Of a stretch of 64,000 nucleotides of DNA, positions 7,641 to 15,544 are shown in pieces. The notes under the pieces are model-generated. The model searched no databases. It was not told where the DNA came from and saw only the letters and a program-made list of their open reading frames with translations. The translations under genes and the position numbers were made by a program. The stretch spans positions 806,001-870,000 of the forward strand of contig CBDCQE010000001.1 of assembly GCA_965220505.1 (NCBI GenBank), in the 5' to 3' direction. Numbering within the stretch: the stretch's first letter is position 1; every line of letters starts with the position of its first letter. This DNA comes from Bin87 sp965220505. Its GTDB lineage: Bacteria > Chloroflexota > Dehalococcoidia > Lucifugimonadales > UBA3495.

Positions 7641-10600
7641 GTGCCAACTTTCGACGTGGTTTCCAGCCGGGTCAGTTTCCCGGAGCTCGATGCCGAGATC
7701 CTCGATTACTGGAAGGAGCGCGATGTGTTCCGCCGGTCCATTGATGACCGACCCGACGCTCCGCTCTTCATGATGTACGAGGGCCCGCCCACCGCCAATG
7801 GCAGTCCCGGCATCCACCACGTTTTGGCGCGCGTCTTTAAGGACGTCATCTCCCGCTACCGGACCATGAAAGGCTGCCGGGTGATCCGCAAGGGCGGCTG
7901 GGATACCCACGGACTGCCCGTGGAGCTACAGATTGAGCAGGAGCTTGGCCTGTCGTCCAAGCGCGAGATCGAGGAGTTCGGCATCGCCGAGTTCAACCGG
8001 CGCTGCCGGGAGAGCGTTTTCCGTTACGTTAAAGAATGGGAGGTCATGACCGACCGCATCGGCTACTGGGTCGACATGGACGATCCCTACGTGACCCTGG
8101 AAAACGACTACATCGAGACCGGCTGGTGGATCCTCAAGCAATTGTGGGATCGTGGTCTGCTCTACCAGGACCGGCGCGGGGCTCCCCACTGCCCCCGCTG
8201 CGTCTCCAGCCTGTCCTCGCACGAGGTGGCTCTGGGTTACCGCGAGAACACTCCGGACCCGTCGACCTTCGTGACGTTCGAGGCGACGGAGTGGCTGGAT
8301 GGCGCCACGCCCGAGATTCCTTCCTACTTCCTGGCGTGGACCACGACACCGTGGACGTTGCCCGGAAATACCGCCCTGGCGGTCAGCGCCGACGCGGATT
8401 ACTCAATCGTTGAAACCACCAACGACGCCGGCGAGACGGTCCGGATGGCGCTGGCTACCGCCCTGCTGGGCATCCTGCACGATGATTACACCGTGACGCG
8501 GGAGGTGAAAGGCAGAGAGCTGATTGGCCTGTCCTATCGCCCGCTTTATGACGCCTCGCAATATGGCACGCCGATTCGCCAATTCCTGGCGAACCAAGAC
8601 GGGCAGATATCGCTGGAAGACGTCGACTCCTACGCGACGAAGGTAGTATCGGCCGATTTCGTCAGCATGGACGACGGCAGCGGAATCGTGCACATCGCGC
8701 CGGCCTTCGGCGACGAAGACCTGGGCCTGGGGCGGGAGCACCAACTGGCGTTCGTGCAGCCCGTCGACCTGCAGGGGGTTATCACCGGCAGCTATCCCTT
8801 TGCCGGCAAGTTCGTGAAGGACGCTGATCCGGAAATCCTAGCGGACCTCGAATCCCGCGGTTTGCTGTACCACCAGGGCGTTTATCGCCACACCTATCCG
8901 TTCTGCTGGCGTTGCGACACACCGCTGCTCTACTACGCCAAGACCTCGTGGTACATCCGGACCACCGCGGTGAAAGACCAATTGGTGGGCAACAACTCGC
9001 GGATCAACTGGTACCCCGAGCACATCCGCGAAGGCCGGTTCGGGGAATGGCTGCGCAACAACGTGGACTGGGCAATCTCCCGCGAACGGTACTGGGGAAC
9101 CCCGATACCCATCTGGCAGTGCGACGAATGCGGGGGGATGGATTGCGTCGGCGGTGTGGAGGAATTGTCGCAGCGATGTGGGCTGGCTCTGGATGATCTC
9201 GACCTGCACCGCCCGTACGTGGATGACGTGACATGGCCATGCTCCACGGGCGCATGTCATGGCGTGTACCGCCGGATCCCCGAGGTGATGGACTGCTGGT
9301 TCGACTCGGGCATGATGCCGCTGGCCCAGTGGCACTACCCGTTTGAGAACCGCGACATCGACACGGACGGCCGGCTGCCCGCCGACTACATCTGCGAAGC
9401 CGTCGACCAAACCCGGGGCTGGTTCTACAGCCTGCACGCCCTTTCGACCCTGCTCAAGGACGACGTTGCCTACCGGAACGTAATCTGCCTCGGCCTGATC
9501 CTGGACGGGCGCGGCCGGAAGATGAGCAAGCGGCTGGGGAACATCGTCGAACCGGACAGCATCCTGGATGCCCACGGCGCGGATGCGCTGCGGTGGTACC
9601 TGTTCACCGCGTCGCACCCGGGCGAACCGCGCCGCTTCTCCGACCGCCTGGTGCAGCAGACGCTCCGCCAGGTGCTGCTGACTTTGTGGAACGTCTACTC
9701 CTTCTTTACCAACTACGCGAACATCGACGAATTTGAGCCGTCGCAGATACCCGAAGGGTGGCGACCTGAAGCCGAGTTGGACCGTTGGATCCTGGCGGAA
9801 CTCAACCAACTGGTACAGGTCGTGGACGATCACCTGGACAATTACAACCCCACCGACGCCGGGCGCCGGATCGCCGAGTTCATCGACGTGCTCTCGAACT
9901 GGTACGTCCGCCGCTCTCGCCGGCGTTTCTGGAAGTCCGAAAACGATGCCGACAAGCTCGGCGCATACGCGACGCTGTACAGTTGCCTGACCACGGTGGC
10001 AAGGCTGATGGCGCCGCTGGCTCCTTTCGTGTCGGAGCAAATGTACCGGAATCTGGAGTTGCGCTACCAGCCCGACGCGCCCGACAGCGTGCATCTGTCC
10101 GCCTACCCGGTGGCCGACGATTCACTGATCGACCGGCCGATCATGGACGCGACGCGCCTGGCGATCCGCGTGTCCAGCCTGGGCCGTGCGGCCCGGAGCA
10201 AGGCTGGCCTCAAGGTGCGCCAGCCTTTGGCCGAAGTCGTGGTCAAAACGCGTACGGATGCTGAGTTGCAATACCTGGGCCAGGTGCGCCCCCAGATTCT
10301 GGAAGAACTGAACATCAAGGAATTGCGGCCGGCGGAGGACGCCGGGGACCTCTACGTCCAGGCCCGGGAGTTGGCGGACGATGATGGCGACGCGGTGGTT
10401 TCAGTCGCCGGCTATTCGGCGGCCCTAGACTCTGGCTACATGGTCGCCGTGGATGCTCGCATTTCGCCGGAACTGGCCGACGAGGGGCTGGCCCGCGAGT
10501 TAGCCCACCGGATCCAGAACCTGCGCAAGGGCGCCCGGTTCGAGATCACCGACCGTATCGTTACCTATTATGACGGCCCCGATGACGTGGCCCGCGTGAT

Positions 10601-10745
10601 GGCCGTGCATGGCGACTACATCAAGCAGGAAACCCTGAGCGACGACCTGCTGGTTTCGGTTCCGGAGGACGCGGCGAAATCCGAGACGGCGCAGATCGAA
10701 GGCATGGAAGTCACGCTCGGCGTGCGCCGCTTGAACGGTGCCTGA
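7641..10745 (+). CDS. ileS: Isoleucyl-tRNA synthetase, IleRS2-like, with GXHH signature
   Basis: Class I aminoacyl-tRNA synthetase that charges tRNA-Ile; 1034 aa, GTG start at 7641. The Rossmann fold begins with PPTANGSPGIHHVLAR (residues 49-64), where the usual HIGH signature (HXGH) is replaced by GIHH at residues 57-60. GWDTHGLPVE follows. The editing domain contains TTPWTLPGNTALAV and HIAPAFGDEDL. The second signature is intact as KMSKR near residue 627. The overall sequence resembles the eukaryote-like IleRS2 group rather than E. coli IleS. The GXHH exchange is known from a subset of IleRS2 enzymes linked to mupirocin hyper-resistance, so this enzyme is predicted to be insensitive. mutM starts 6 bp downstream. 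Confidence 0.95.
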   Translation: MPTFDVVSSRVSFPELDAEILDYWKERDVFRRSIDDRPDAPLFMMYEGPPTANGSPGIHHVLARVFKDVISRYRTMKGCRVIRKGGWDTHGLPVELQIEQELGLSSKREIEEFGIAEFNRRCRESVFRYVKEWEVMTDRIGYWVDMDDPYVTLENDYIETGWWILKQLWDRGLLYQDRRGAPHCPRCVSSLSSHEVALGYRENTPDPSTFVTFEATEWLDGATPEIPSYFLAWTTTPWTLPGNTALAVSADADYSIVETTNDAGETVRMALATALLGILHDDYTVTREVKGRELIGLSYRPLYDASQYGTPIRQFLANQDGQISLEDVDSYATKVVSADFVSMDDGSGIVHIAPAFGDEDLGLGREHQLAFVQPVDLQGVITGSYPFAGKFVKDADPEILADLESRGLLYHQGVYRHTYPFCWRCDTPLLYYAKTSWYIRTTAVKDQLVGNNSRINWYPEHIREGRFGEWLRNNVDWAISRERYWGTPIPIWQCDECGGMDCVGGVEELSQRCGLALDDLDLHRPYVDDVTWPCSTGACHGVYRRIPEVMDCWFDSGMMPLAQWHYPFENRDIDTDGRLPADYICEAVDQTRGWFYSLHALSTLLKDDVAYRNVICLGLILDGRGRKMSKRLGNIVEPDSILDAHGADALRWYLFTASHPGEPRRFSDRLVQQTLRQVLLTLWNVYSFFTNYANIDEFEPSQIPEGWRPEAELDRWILAELNQLVQVVDDHLDNYNPTDAGRRIAEFIDVLSNWYVRRSRRRFWKSENDADKLGAYATLYSCLTTVARLMAPLAPFVSEQMYRNLELRYQPDAPDSVHLSAYPVADDSLIDRPIMDATRLAIRVSSLGRAARSKAGLKVRQPLAEVVVKTRTDAELQYLGQVRPQILEELNIKELRPAEDAGDLYVQARELADDDGDAVVSVAGYSAALDSGYMVAVDARISPELADEGLARELAHRIQNLRKGARFEITDRIVTYYDGPDDVARVMAVHGDYIKQETLSDDLLVSVPEDAAKSETAQIEGMEVTLGVRRLNGA

Positions 10746-10751
10746 TCGGGC

Positions 10752-11564
10752 ATGCCGGAACTACCCGAGGTCGAAAACACCCGTCAATACCTGATCCGCA
10801 GCGGGTTGGTCGGCCGCCGTTTCTCGGCTCCGGATATCACCTGGAGCAAAACGGTCCACGAGCCCTCTGTCGGCGAGTTCATTGAGGGGGTCGCCGGCCG
10901 ATGCGTAACGGATCTGCGGCGGCGGGGTAAGTATCTGATCGCACCGTTGGACGACGACCAGTACCTGGTCATGCACCTTGGCATGACGGGCAGCCTGCGC
11001 ATCCACGATGCCCGCCGTGAACCGCCTCCCATGGTTCGGCATACGTTCCCGCTGGACGACGGGCGGGAGATGCGCTTCATCGATCCCCGCAAGTTCGGGC
11101 ACCTTTGGCTGCTGCCAGATCCATCGGGTGCGATGCGCAAAATGGGACCCGAACCGTTGGAGCCAGCGTTCACGGTTGACTTGCTTGCCAGCATCCTGGC
11201 CGGCCGGAAGGCTCCGATCAAGGCTTTGCTGCTGGAACAATCGGTGATTGCCGGCTTGGGCAATTTGTACGTCGACGAAGCCCTGTTCCTGTCCGGAATA
11301 CACCCGGAACGGGCCGCGAACGATCTTGGCGAAGATGACACCAGCGCGTTGCACGCCGCAATCGTCCGGGCGTTGTCGCGTTCCGTGGCCGCATACGCGG
11401 CCGCACGGGAAGCCGAATGGCCTGACCCGCCTATCGCCCTCTCGCCATGGACGATTCCCAGATCAGCCAACGAGCCCTGTCCCCGGTGCTCAGGGACGAT
11501 GGCGATGATCCGGGTGCGCGGCCGCAGTTCGTGGCACTGCCCGCTTTGCCAGCCAGCCCGATAA
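10752..11564 (+). CDS. mutM: Formamidopyrimidine-DNA glycosylase (Fpg/MutM)
   Basis: Base-excision repair enzyme that removes 8-oxoguanine and formamidopyrimidines and nicks the abasic site. At 270 aa it is full length. The mature N-terminus PELPEVENTRQYL supplies the catalytic Pro2 and Glu3. RRRGKYLIAPLDDD carries the conserved lysine, LVMHLGMTGSLRI the following strand, and IAGLGNLYVDEALF the helix-two-turn-helix. The C-terminal zinc finger is complete (CPRC near residue 247, CPLC near 264). It starts 6 bp after the ileS stop and is probably co-transcribed. Confidence 0.95.
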   Translation: MPELPEVENTRQYLIRSGLVGRRFSAPDITWSKTVHEPSVGEFIEGVAGRCVTDLRRRGKYLIAPLDDDQYLVMHLGMTGSLRIHDARREPPPMVRHTFPLDDGREMRFIDPRKFGHLWLLPDPSGAMRKMGPEPLEPAFTVDLLASILAGRKAPIKALLLEQSVIAGLGNLYVDEALFLSGIHPERAANDLGEDDTSALHAAIVRALSRSVAAYAAAREAEWPDPPIALSPWTIPRSANEPCPRCSGTMAMIRVRGRSSWHCPLCQPAR

Positions 11565-11660
11565 GGGCAGGTCGCGGCGTCGAAGTTGCAGTCTCCGCCG
11601 CCGTGTCGAACCGGCCCGTGCACGCGCGAAGCAACTGCGGATGGCGGGATCGACGGTTTG

Positions 11661-11690
11661 TTGACGGCATGGCAATTCCGCCCGTACACT
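11661..11690 (+). promoter_or_regulatory. Promoter of the triple-fusion gene
   Basis: TTGACG (11661-11666), an 18-base spacer and TACACT (11685-11690). The predicted start near 11697 would place the inverted repeat at 11696-11753 at the very 5' end of the transcript. Confidence 0.5.
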
Positions 11691-11695
11691 GTGAT

Positions 11696-11753
11696 TTGTA
11701 AGCGGATTTTACCGCCGGGAATACTGCCGGCTATCCGCGTTGATGGCTTACAA
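11696..11753 (+). promoter_or_regulatory. Structured leader (inverted repeat) of the triple-fusion gene
   Basis: TTGTAAGC (11696-11703) pairs exactly with GCTTACAA (11746-11753). A competing pairing joins GCGGAT (11702-11707) to ATCCGC (11733-11738), sharing the GC. Mutually exclusive stems in a leader of about 90 nt suggest a possible RNA switch or operator; nothing resembles a named riboswitch. The ribosome site GGAGG at 11771 is outside the stem. Confidence 0.4.
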
Positions 11754-11785
11754 GATACGGCAATTGTCGTTGGAGGCTTATTATC

Positions 11786-13897
11786 ATGGCCGGTTACCGC
11801 AAGCATGAAGCGCAGGAATGGGCCTGGCAAACCTTGAAGGGGCAATGGACCACGCTGGTAACGCCCTTCACGCCGGACAACCAGGTGGATACTGAAGGTC
11901 TCCGCCGGAACATTCGTCACGTTCAGAGCCTGGGCGTGCGTGGCGGCGGCTGCACCTGGAACATGGGTGAATTCTGGAGCCTGACCGAAGGCGAGCGCAG
12001 GCTGGTCATGGACACGGTGGCCGACGAAGCGGCCGGCCATTGGCTCATCGGCGCCCACGTGACCGACACGTCGTTGCGGGAGAGCATTGCGCTGGCCCAG
12101 CACGCCGAGCGCCGGGGCTTCGATCTGCTGATCATCGCTCCCTCGTACATGGTGACCAAGACCGAGGACCAGGTGGTCGATTTCGTGCGCCAGGTCGCCG
12201 AAAACACTGAATTGGCGATGATGTTCTACAATTCTCCCCAGTTCGGCATCACCATCAGCCCCCAGGGTCTGAAGCGGTTGTGCGCCATCCCCAACGTGGT
12301 TGGTGTAAAGGAGGCCAGCTTCAACCAGCAAATTTCCATCGAAACCCACCTGATCGTTGGGCGCGATGCGATCATCAGCACGCCGGACGAGTGGATATTC
12401 CACAAAGCCCGAGAGTTGGGCTTCCACCAGCAGGTGATGTTTGCCAACACGTCCGACTGGCGGTTCGACACGCCGCGCCACAACTACTACACCCAGTTCA
12501 TCGACCGCGCCACCGCCGGCGACCTGGATGTGGACTTCTACAACCACTACCTGAAGGACATCAAAGCGCTGTCCGACAAGTGGTGGGGTGGCACCATGAA
12601 AAAGACCGGCGGCGCGCTCCCCGTAGCCATGTGCAAGGCGTGGGGCGAGATGATGGGCATGGCCGGCGGAAGCGTCCGCGCGCCTTTGCAGGACCTGACC
12701 CACGAAGAGAAGTCAGAACTGTGGAGCGAGTTGGAGCCTTTGCTTCCTCGTGCCGGCGCCCCGGCAGAGCCGGCCCGTGAGGTAATCCACGGCCGCCCGC
12801 ATGCGCCGTGGCTCAACGGCAACGGCGTCCGTGACGGCCGGAGCGGCCTTTCCGAATCGGGCATGATGCTGCTGGTGAGCGCCCAGAACAAAGCCGAGGC
12901 GCTGGAAGCGGACCGGGGCGGCGCCGACATCATCGACCTGAAGAACCTTCAGGAAGCGTTGGTGGGGTCGGCCCACCCGAGCCTGGTACGAGAAGTGCGG
13001 GAGATCATCTCTCCCGAAAAGCACGTGAGCGTTACGCTGGGCGTCGTGCCCAACCAACCGGGCACCGTCGCCATGGCGGTGCACGCCGCCGCGTTGATGG
13101 ACGCAACTTCGGTCAAAGTCGGGTTCCAGGTTGCGGACTACGAAACCGCCGTTGAGGTGCTCCGGGAATCCCGCGCCGCCATCGGGAATGCGGACACCAA
13201 GCTCATAGGTTCCCTGTTCGCCGACAACCTGCTGTTCGAGGGCGGACTGGATCCCCATCACATGGTCAATTTGGCCATAGATGGTGAGTGCGACGGGTTC
13301 CTGATCGACACCCTGACCAAGGACGGACGCAACCTCTTTGACTTCATGCCTGAACCCGTCCTGCGGGACATGGTCATGCACGCCAAGCAGTCCGGGCTGA
13401 GCACTGCGCTCAGCGGGCATCTCAAGCTGGAGAATCTGGACGAACTGGCGCGCATCAACCCCGATATCGTCGGCGTTCGCGGCGCCGTGTGTTCCAGCGG
13501 AGAGCGGGACCGCGCCGTTGCTTGGGAAGCCGTGGCCTACTTCAAGGAGCAACTTGACCTGCGCAAGAGCGGCGTGATCGACGTGCGCGCTCCGGTGGGC
13601 GTTGCCCCGGGTGGCAACGGGTATGCCAATGGAAATGGCAACGGCAATGGACAGGGCAGCGGTTGGACCGTGATCGATGGCCGCGGCAAGAACTGCGCCG
13701 GAGTCATCGCCGCCCTGAGCCGCCAGATGGAGTACGACCGCACTTCATTTATCGAGGCCATCCTCCACGACGCCCTGAACATCTATGACGTCGTGTACTG
13801 GGCCGAACAGGCCGGTCATCGCCTGCTGACCCAGCGCAAGGAAAACGACGGCACACTGCGCGTGTTGATCGAGCCCTACGGCAACGGCAGTCACTGA
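11786..13897 (+). CDS. DapA-like / MfnB-like / TusA-like three-domain fusion protein
   Basis: 703 aa, no recognised name. Domain 1 (about 17-325) is a dihydrodipicolinate-synthase-family aldolase: TPFTP near 26, the MFYNSP tyrosine (Y148) and Schiff-base lysine K175 in VVGVKEAS. Domain 2 (about 359-590) matches (5-formylfuran-3-yl)methyl phosphate synthase, the methanofuran enzyme MfnB: MLLVSAQNKAEALEA, GGADIIDLKN (D384, K386), PGTVAMAV, VKVGF (K444), LIDTLTKDGRNLFDF (D508, K512) and VGVRGAVC. By comparison with the archaeal enzyme these are its catalytic Asp and Lys positions. A Gly/Asn linker (608-626) leads to domain 3 (627-698), a small TusA-like fold with VIDGRGKNCAGVI (C637) and AEQAGHRLL; the usual CPxP proline is missing. 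ATG follows GGAGG. The domains are well supported; the joint function is unknown. Confidence 0.8.
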   Translation: MAGYRKHEAQEWAWQTLKGQWTTLVTPFTPDNQVDTEGLRRNIRHVQSLGVRGGGCTWNMGEFWSLTEGERRLVMDTVADEAAGHWLIGAHVTDTSLRESIALAQHAERRGFDLLIIAPSYMVTKTEDQVVDFVRQVAENTELAMMFYNSPQFGITISPQGLKRLCAIPNVVGVKEASFNQQISIETHLIVGRDAIISTPDEWIFHKARELGFHQQVMFANTSDWRFDTPRHNYYTQFIDRATAGDLDVDFYNHYLKDIKALSDKWWGGTMKKTGGALPVAMCKAWGEMMGMAGGSVRAPLQDLTHEEKSELWSELEPLLPRAGAPAEPAREVIHGRPHAPWLNGNGVRDGRSGLSESGMMLLVSAQNKAEALEADRGGADIIDLKNLQEALVGSAHPSLVREVREIISPEKHVSVTLGVVPNQPGTVAMAVHAAALMDATSVKVGFQVADYETAVEVLRESRAAIGNADTKLIGSLFADNLLFEGGLDPHHMVNLAIDGECDGFLIDTLTKDGRNLFDFMPEPVLRDMVMHAKQSGLSTALSGHLKLENLDELARINPDIVGVRGAVCSSGERDRAVAWEAVAYFKEQLDLRKSGVIDVRAPVGVAPGGNGYANGNGNGNGQGSGWTVIDGRGKNCAGVIAALSRQMEYDRTSFIEAILHDALNIYDVVYWAEQAGHRLLTQRKENDGTLRVLIEPYGNGSH

Positions 13898-13939
13898 TCG
13901 CCGTGAGCCACCCGGCGGCACATTCGAGGATTATTCACC

Positions 13940-13961
13940 GGGGCGGGATCATTCCCGCCCC
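13940..13961 (+). terminator. Palindrome after the triple-fusion gene
   Basis: GGGGCGGGA (13940-13948) and TCCCGCCCC (13953-13961) form a perfect 9-bp stem with a TCAT loop, 42 bp beyond the stop. No U run follows. It separates the fusion gene from the molybdenum hydroxylase genes 130 bp downstream. Confidence 0.55.
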
Positions 13962-14091
13962 AAACGATTCCCGTTTCCGGTTCGTTGACCCTGTTTTCGA
14001 CCCGCCATATAATCCCCGCAGACCGACGCCAAGCGGGATACGCCGCGATTTCTAGTGCCCGCTCCAATGGTGTCGGCGTTGGAGGGCTGAT

Positions 14092-15012
14092 ATGGCTCGT
14101 TTCGACTACCTGGAGCCGCAATCGCTGGATGACGCGCTCGGGATGCTGGAGAAGCACGGCGCCCGGGCCCGATTGGTGGCTGGCAGCACCGATTTCCTGG
14201 TCCGCTGGCGCACCGGAGTTTGGCGACCCGAGATAGTTGTGTGTATGCAGCACGTTCCCGGATTGGATGGATTGCACTTCAACGATGACGACGGCCTGTC
14301 CATCGGAGCGATGACCACGGTCCAGGACATCGAACAGAACGCCACGGTCCGGGCGCGATATCCCGCGCTGGCTGCCGGCGCCGCCGCCTTCGCCGGGGTT
14401 CAGGTTCGCAATCTCGCCACCGTGGTCGGCAACGTGTGCAACGCCTCGCCGGCGGGGGACACCCTGCCCGCGCTGCTGGCTTACGACGCCCAGTGTCGCA
14501 TGGTGGGTTCCAATGGGGAGCGCTGGCTCCCGCTCACAGAAGTGTTCGTGGGGCCGGGTCAAACCGCCCTGGCCGCCGGCGAGATCATGACGGAGATCCG
14601 GTTGCCGACTCCACCGCCGAACTCCGGCGGTCTGTACATCAAGCACAGCCCACGCGGCGCGATGGACATATCCGCAGTGGGCGCGGCTTCGGTTGTGAGC
14701 ATCGGGTCCGACGGGACTTGCACATCGGTCCGAATCGCGTTGGGCGCGGTTGCCCCGACGCCGATGCGGGCCTTTGGTGCCGAGGGTCGATTGGTGGGTC
14801 AACCGCCAACCGACGATAATGTCGCTGAAGCGGCGCGGTTGGCGGCCCAGGCGTCACGGCCCATCGCCGATGTGCGCAGCGGCGCTGAGTATCGCCGGGA
14901 AATTGCCCAGGTTCTTGCCGAACGCACCTTGCGACACGCCGCCGACACTGCCGTCGGAGGGGTCGCTGACTTTGACGATATCCGCCGATTGGCCGTCCAA
15001 ACCGCCTGGTAA
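14092..15012 (+). CDS. Molybdenum hydroxylase FAD subunit (CoxM/XdhB family)
   Basis: FAD-binding medium subunit of a xanthine-dehydrogenase/CO-dehydrogenase-type hydroxylase, passing electrons from the iron-sulfur subunit to an acceptor. At 306 aa it is a typical length. Family marks are FDYLEPQSLDDALGML, the FAD-binding loop LVAGSTDFLV (about 31-40), LSIGAMTTVQDIE, and the second FAD motif LATVVGNVCNASPAGDTLPAL near residue 110. It is the first gene of an M-S-L cluster and is followed after 21 bp by the 2Fe-2S subunit. Confidence 0.92.
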   Translation: MARFDYLEPQSLDDALGMLEKHGARARLVAGSTDFLVRWRTGVWRPEIVVCMQHVPGLDGLHFNDDDGLSIGAMTTVQDIEQNATVRARYPALAAGAAAFAGVQVRNLATVVGNVCNASPAGDTLPALLAYDAQCRMVGSNGERWLPLTEVFVGPGQTALAAGEIMTEIRLPTPPPNSGGLYIKHSPRGAMDISAVGAASVVSIGSDGTCTSVRIALGAVAPTPMRAFGAEGRLVGQPPTDDNVAEAARLAAQASRPIADVRSGAEYRREIAQVLAERTLRHAADTAVGGVADFDDIRRLAVQTAW

Positions 15013-15033
15013 CCGGCCCGCGAGGTTGATGAC

Positions 15034-15510
15034 ATGAAACAGCCGCTCAATCTGAACATCAACGGCGAAAACCGGCTGATGCTCGTGGAACCATACTATT
15101 CCCTGCTGGATTGCCTGCGCGATGAAGCGCAATTGACGGGCGCCAAGAAGGGCTGCGATGAAGGCGACTGCGGTGCCTGTACCGTATTGATGGACGGCAA
15201 ACCGGTGACTTCGTGCCTGGTGTTGGCCCACAGCGCCCACGATGCCGCCATCACCACCATCGAGGGCCTGGCTGGCGTGGATGGTCTCAGTCCCGTCCAG
15301 AAAGCATTCGTGGAGCACGGCGGCCTGCAGTGCGGGTTCTGCATCCCGGGACTGATCATGTCGGCCACGGGCTTCCTGCAGGACAATCCTGACCCAACCG
15401 AAGAGGACGTCCGCTTCGCCATCGGCGGCAATTTGTGCCGGTGCACGGGCTATCAACGAGTGGTTGAAGCGGTCATGGCCGCGGCCCAGGAAATCAGGGA
15501 AACCCGCTGA
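15034..15510 (+). CDS. Molybdenum hydroxylase 2Fe-2S subunit (CoxS family)
   Basis: Small iron-sulfur subunit, 158 aa, carrying two 2Fe-2S clusters. The plant-ferredoxin-type site is CDEGDCGACTV with C41, C46, C49 and C61. The second cluster uses C100, C103 (CGFC), C135 and C137 (CRC). All eight ligands are present, so the subunit should be functional. It sits between the FAD and molybdopterin subunits, the usual order in CO-dehydrogenase-like clusters. Confidence 0.94.
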   Translation: MKQPLNLNINGENRLMLVEPYYSLLDCLRDEAQLTGAKKGCDEGDCGACTVLMDGKPVTSCLVLAHSAHDAAITTIEGLAGVDGLSPVQKAFVEHGGLQCGFCIPGLIMSATGFLQDNPDPTEEDVRFAIGGNLCRCTGYQRVVEAVMAAAQEIRETR

Positions 15511-15544
15511 TCGTTTCGCTCCGCCAGCGATGGAGGCAGATGCA

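Noticed and set aside
8838..10094. 418-codon minus-strand reading frame
   Set aside because: Lies wholly inside ileS on the other strand with no signal of its own.
10784..12703. 639-codon minus-strand reading frame
   Set aside because: It runs antisense through mutM and the triple-fusion gene, both with clear conserved motifs, and its product is Arg/His/Gly-rich as expected for a GC-rich shadow frame.
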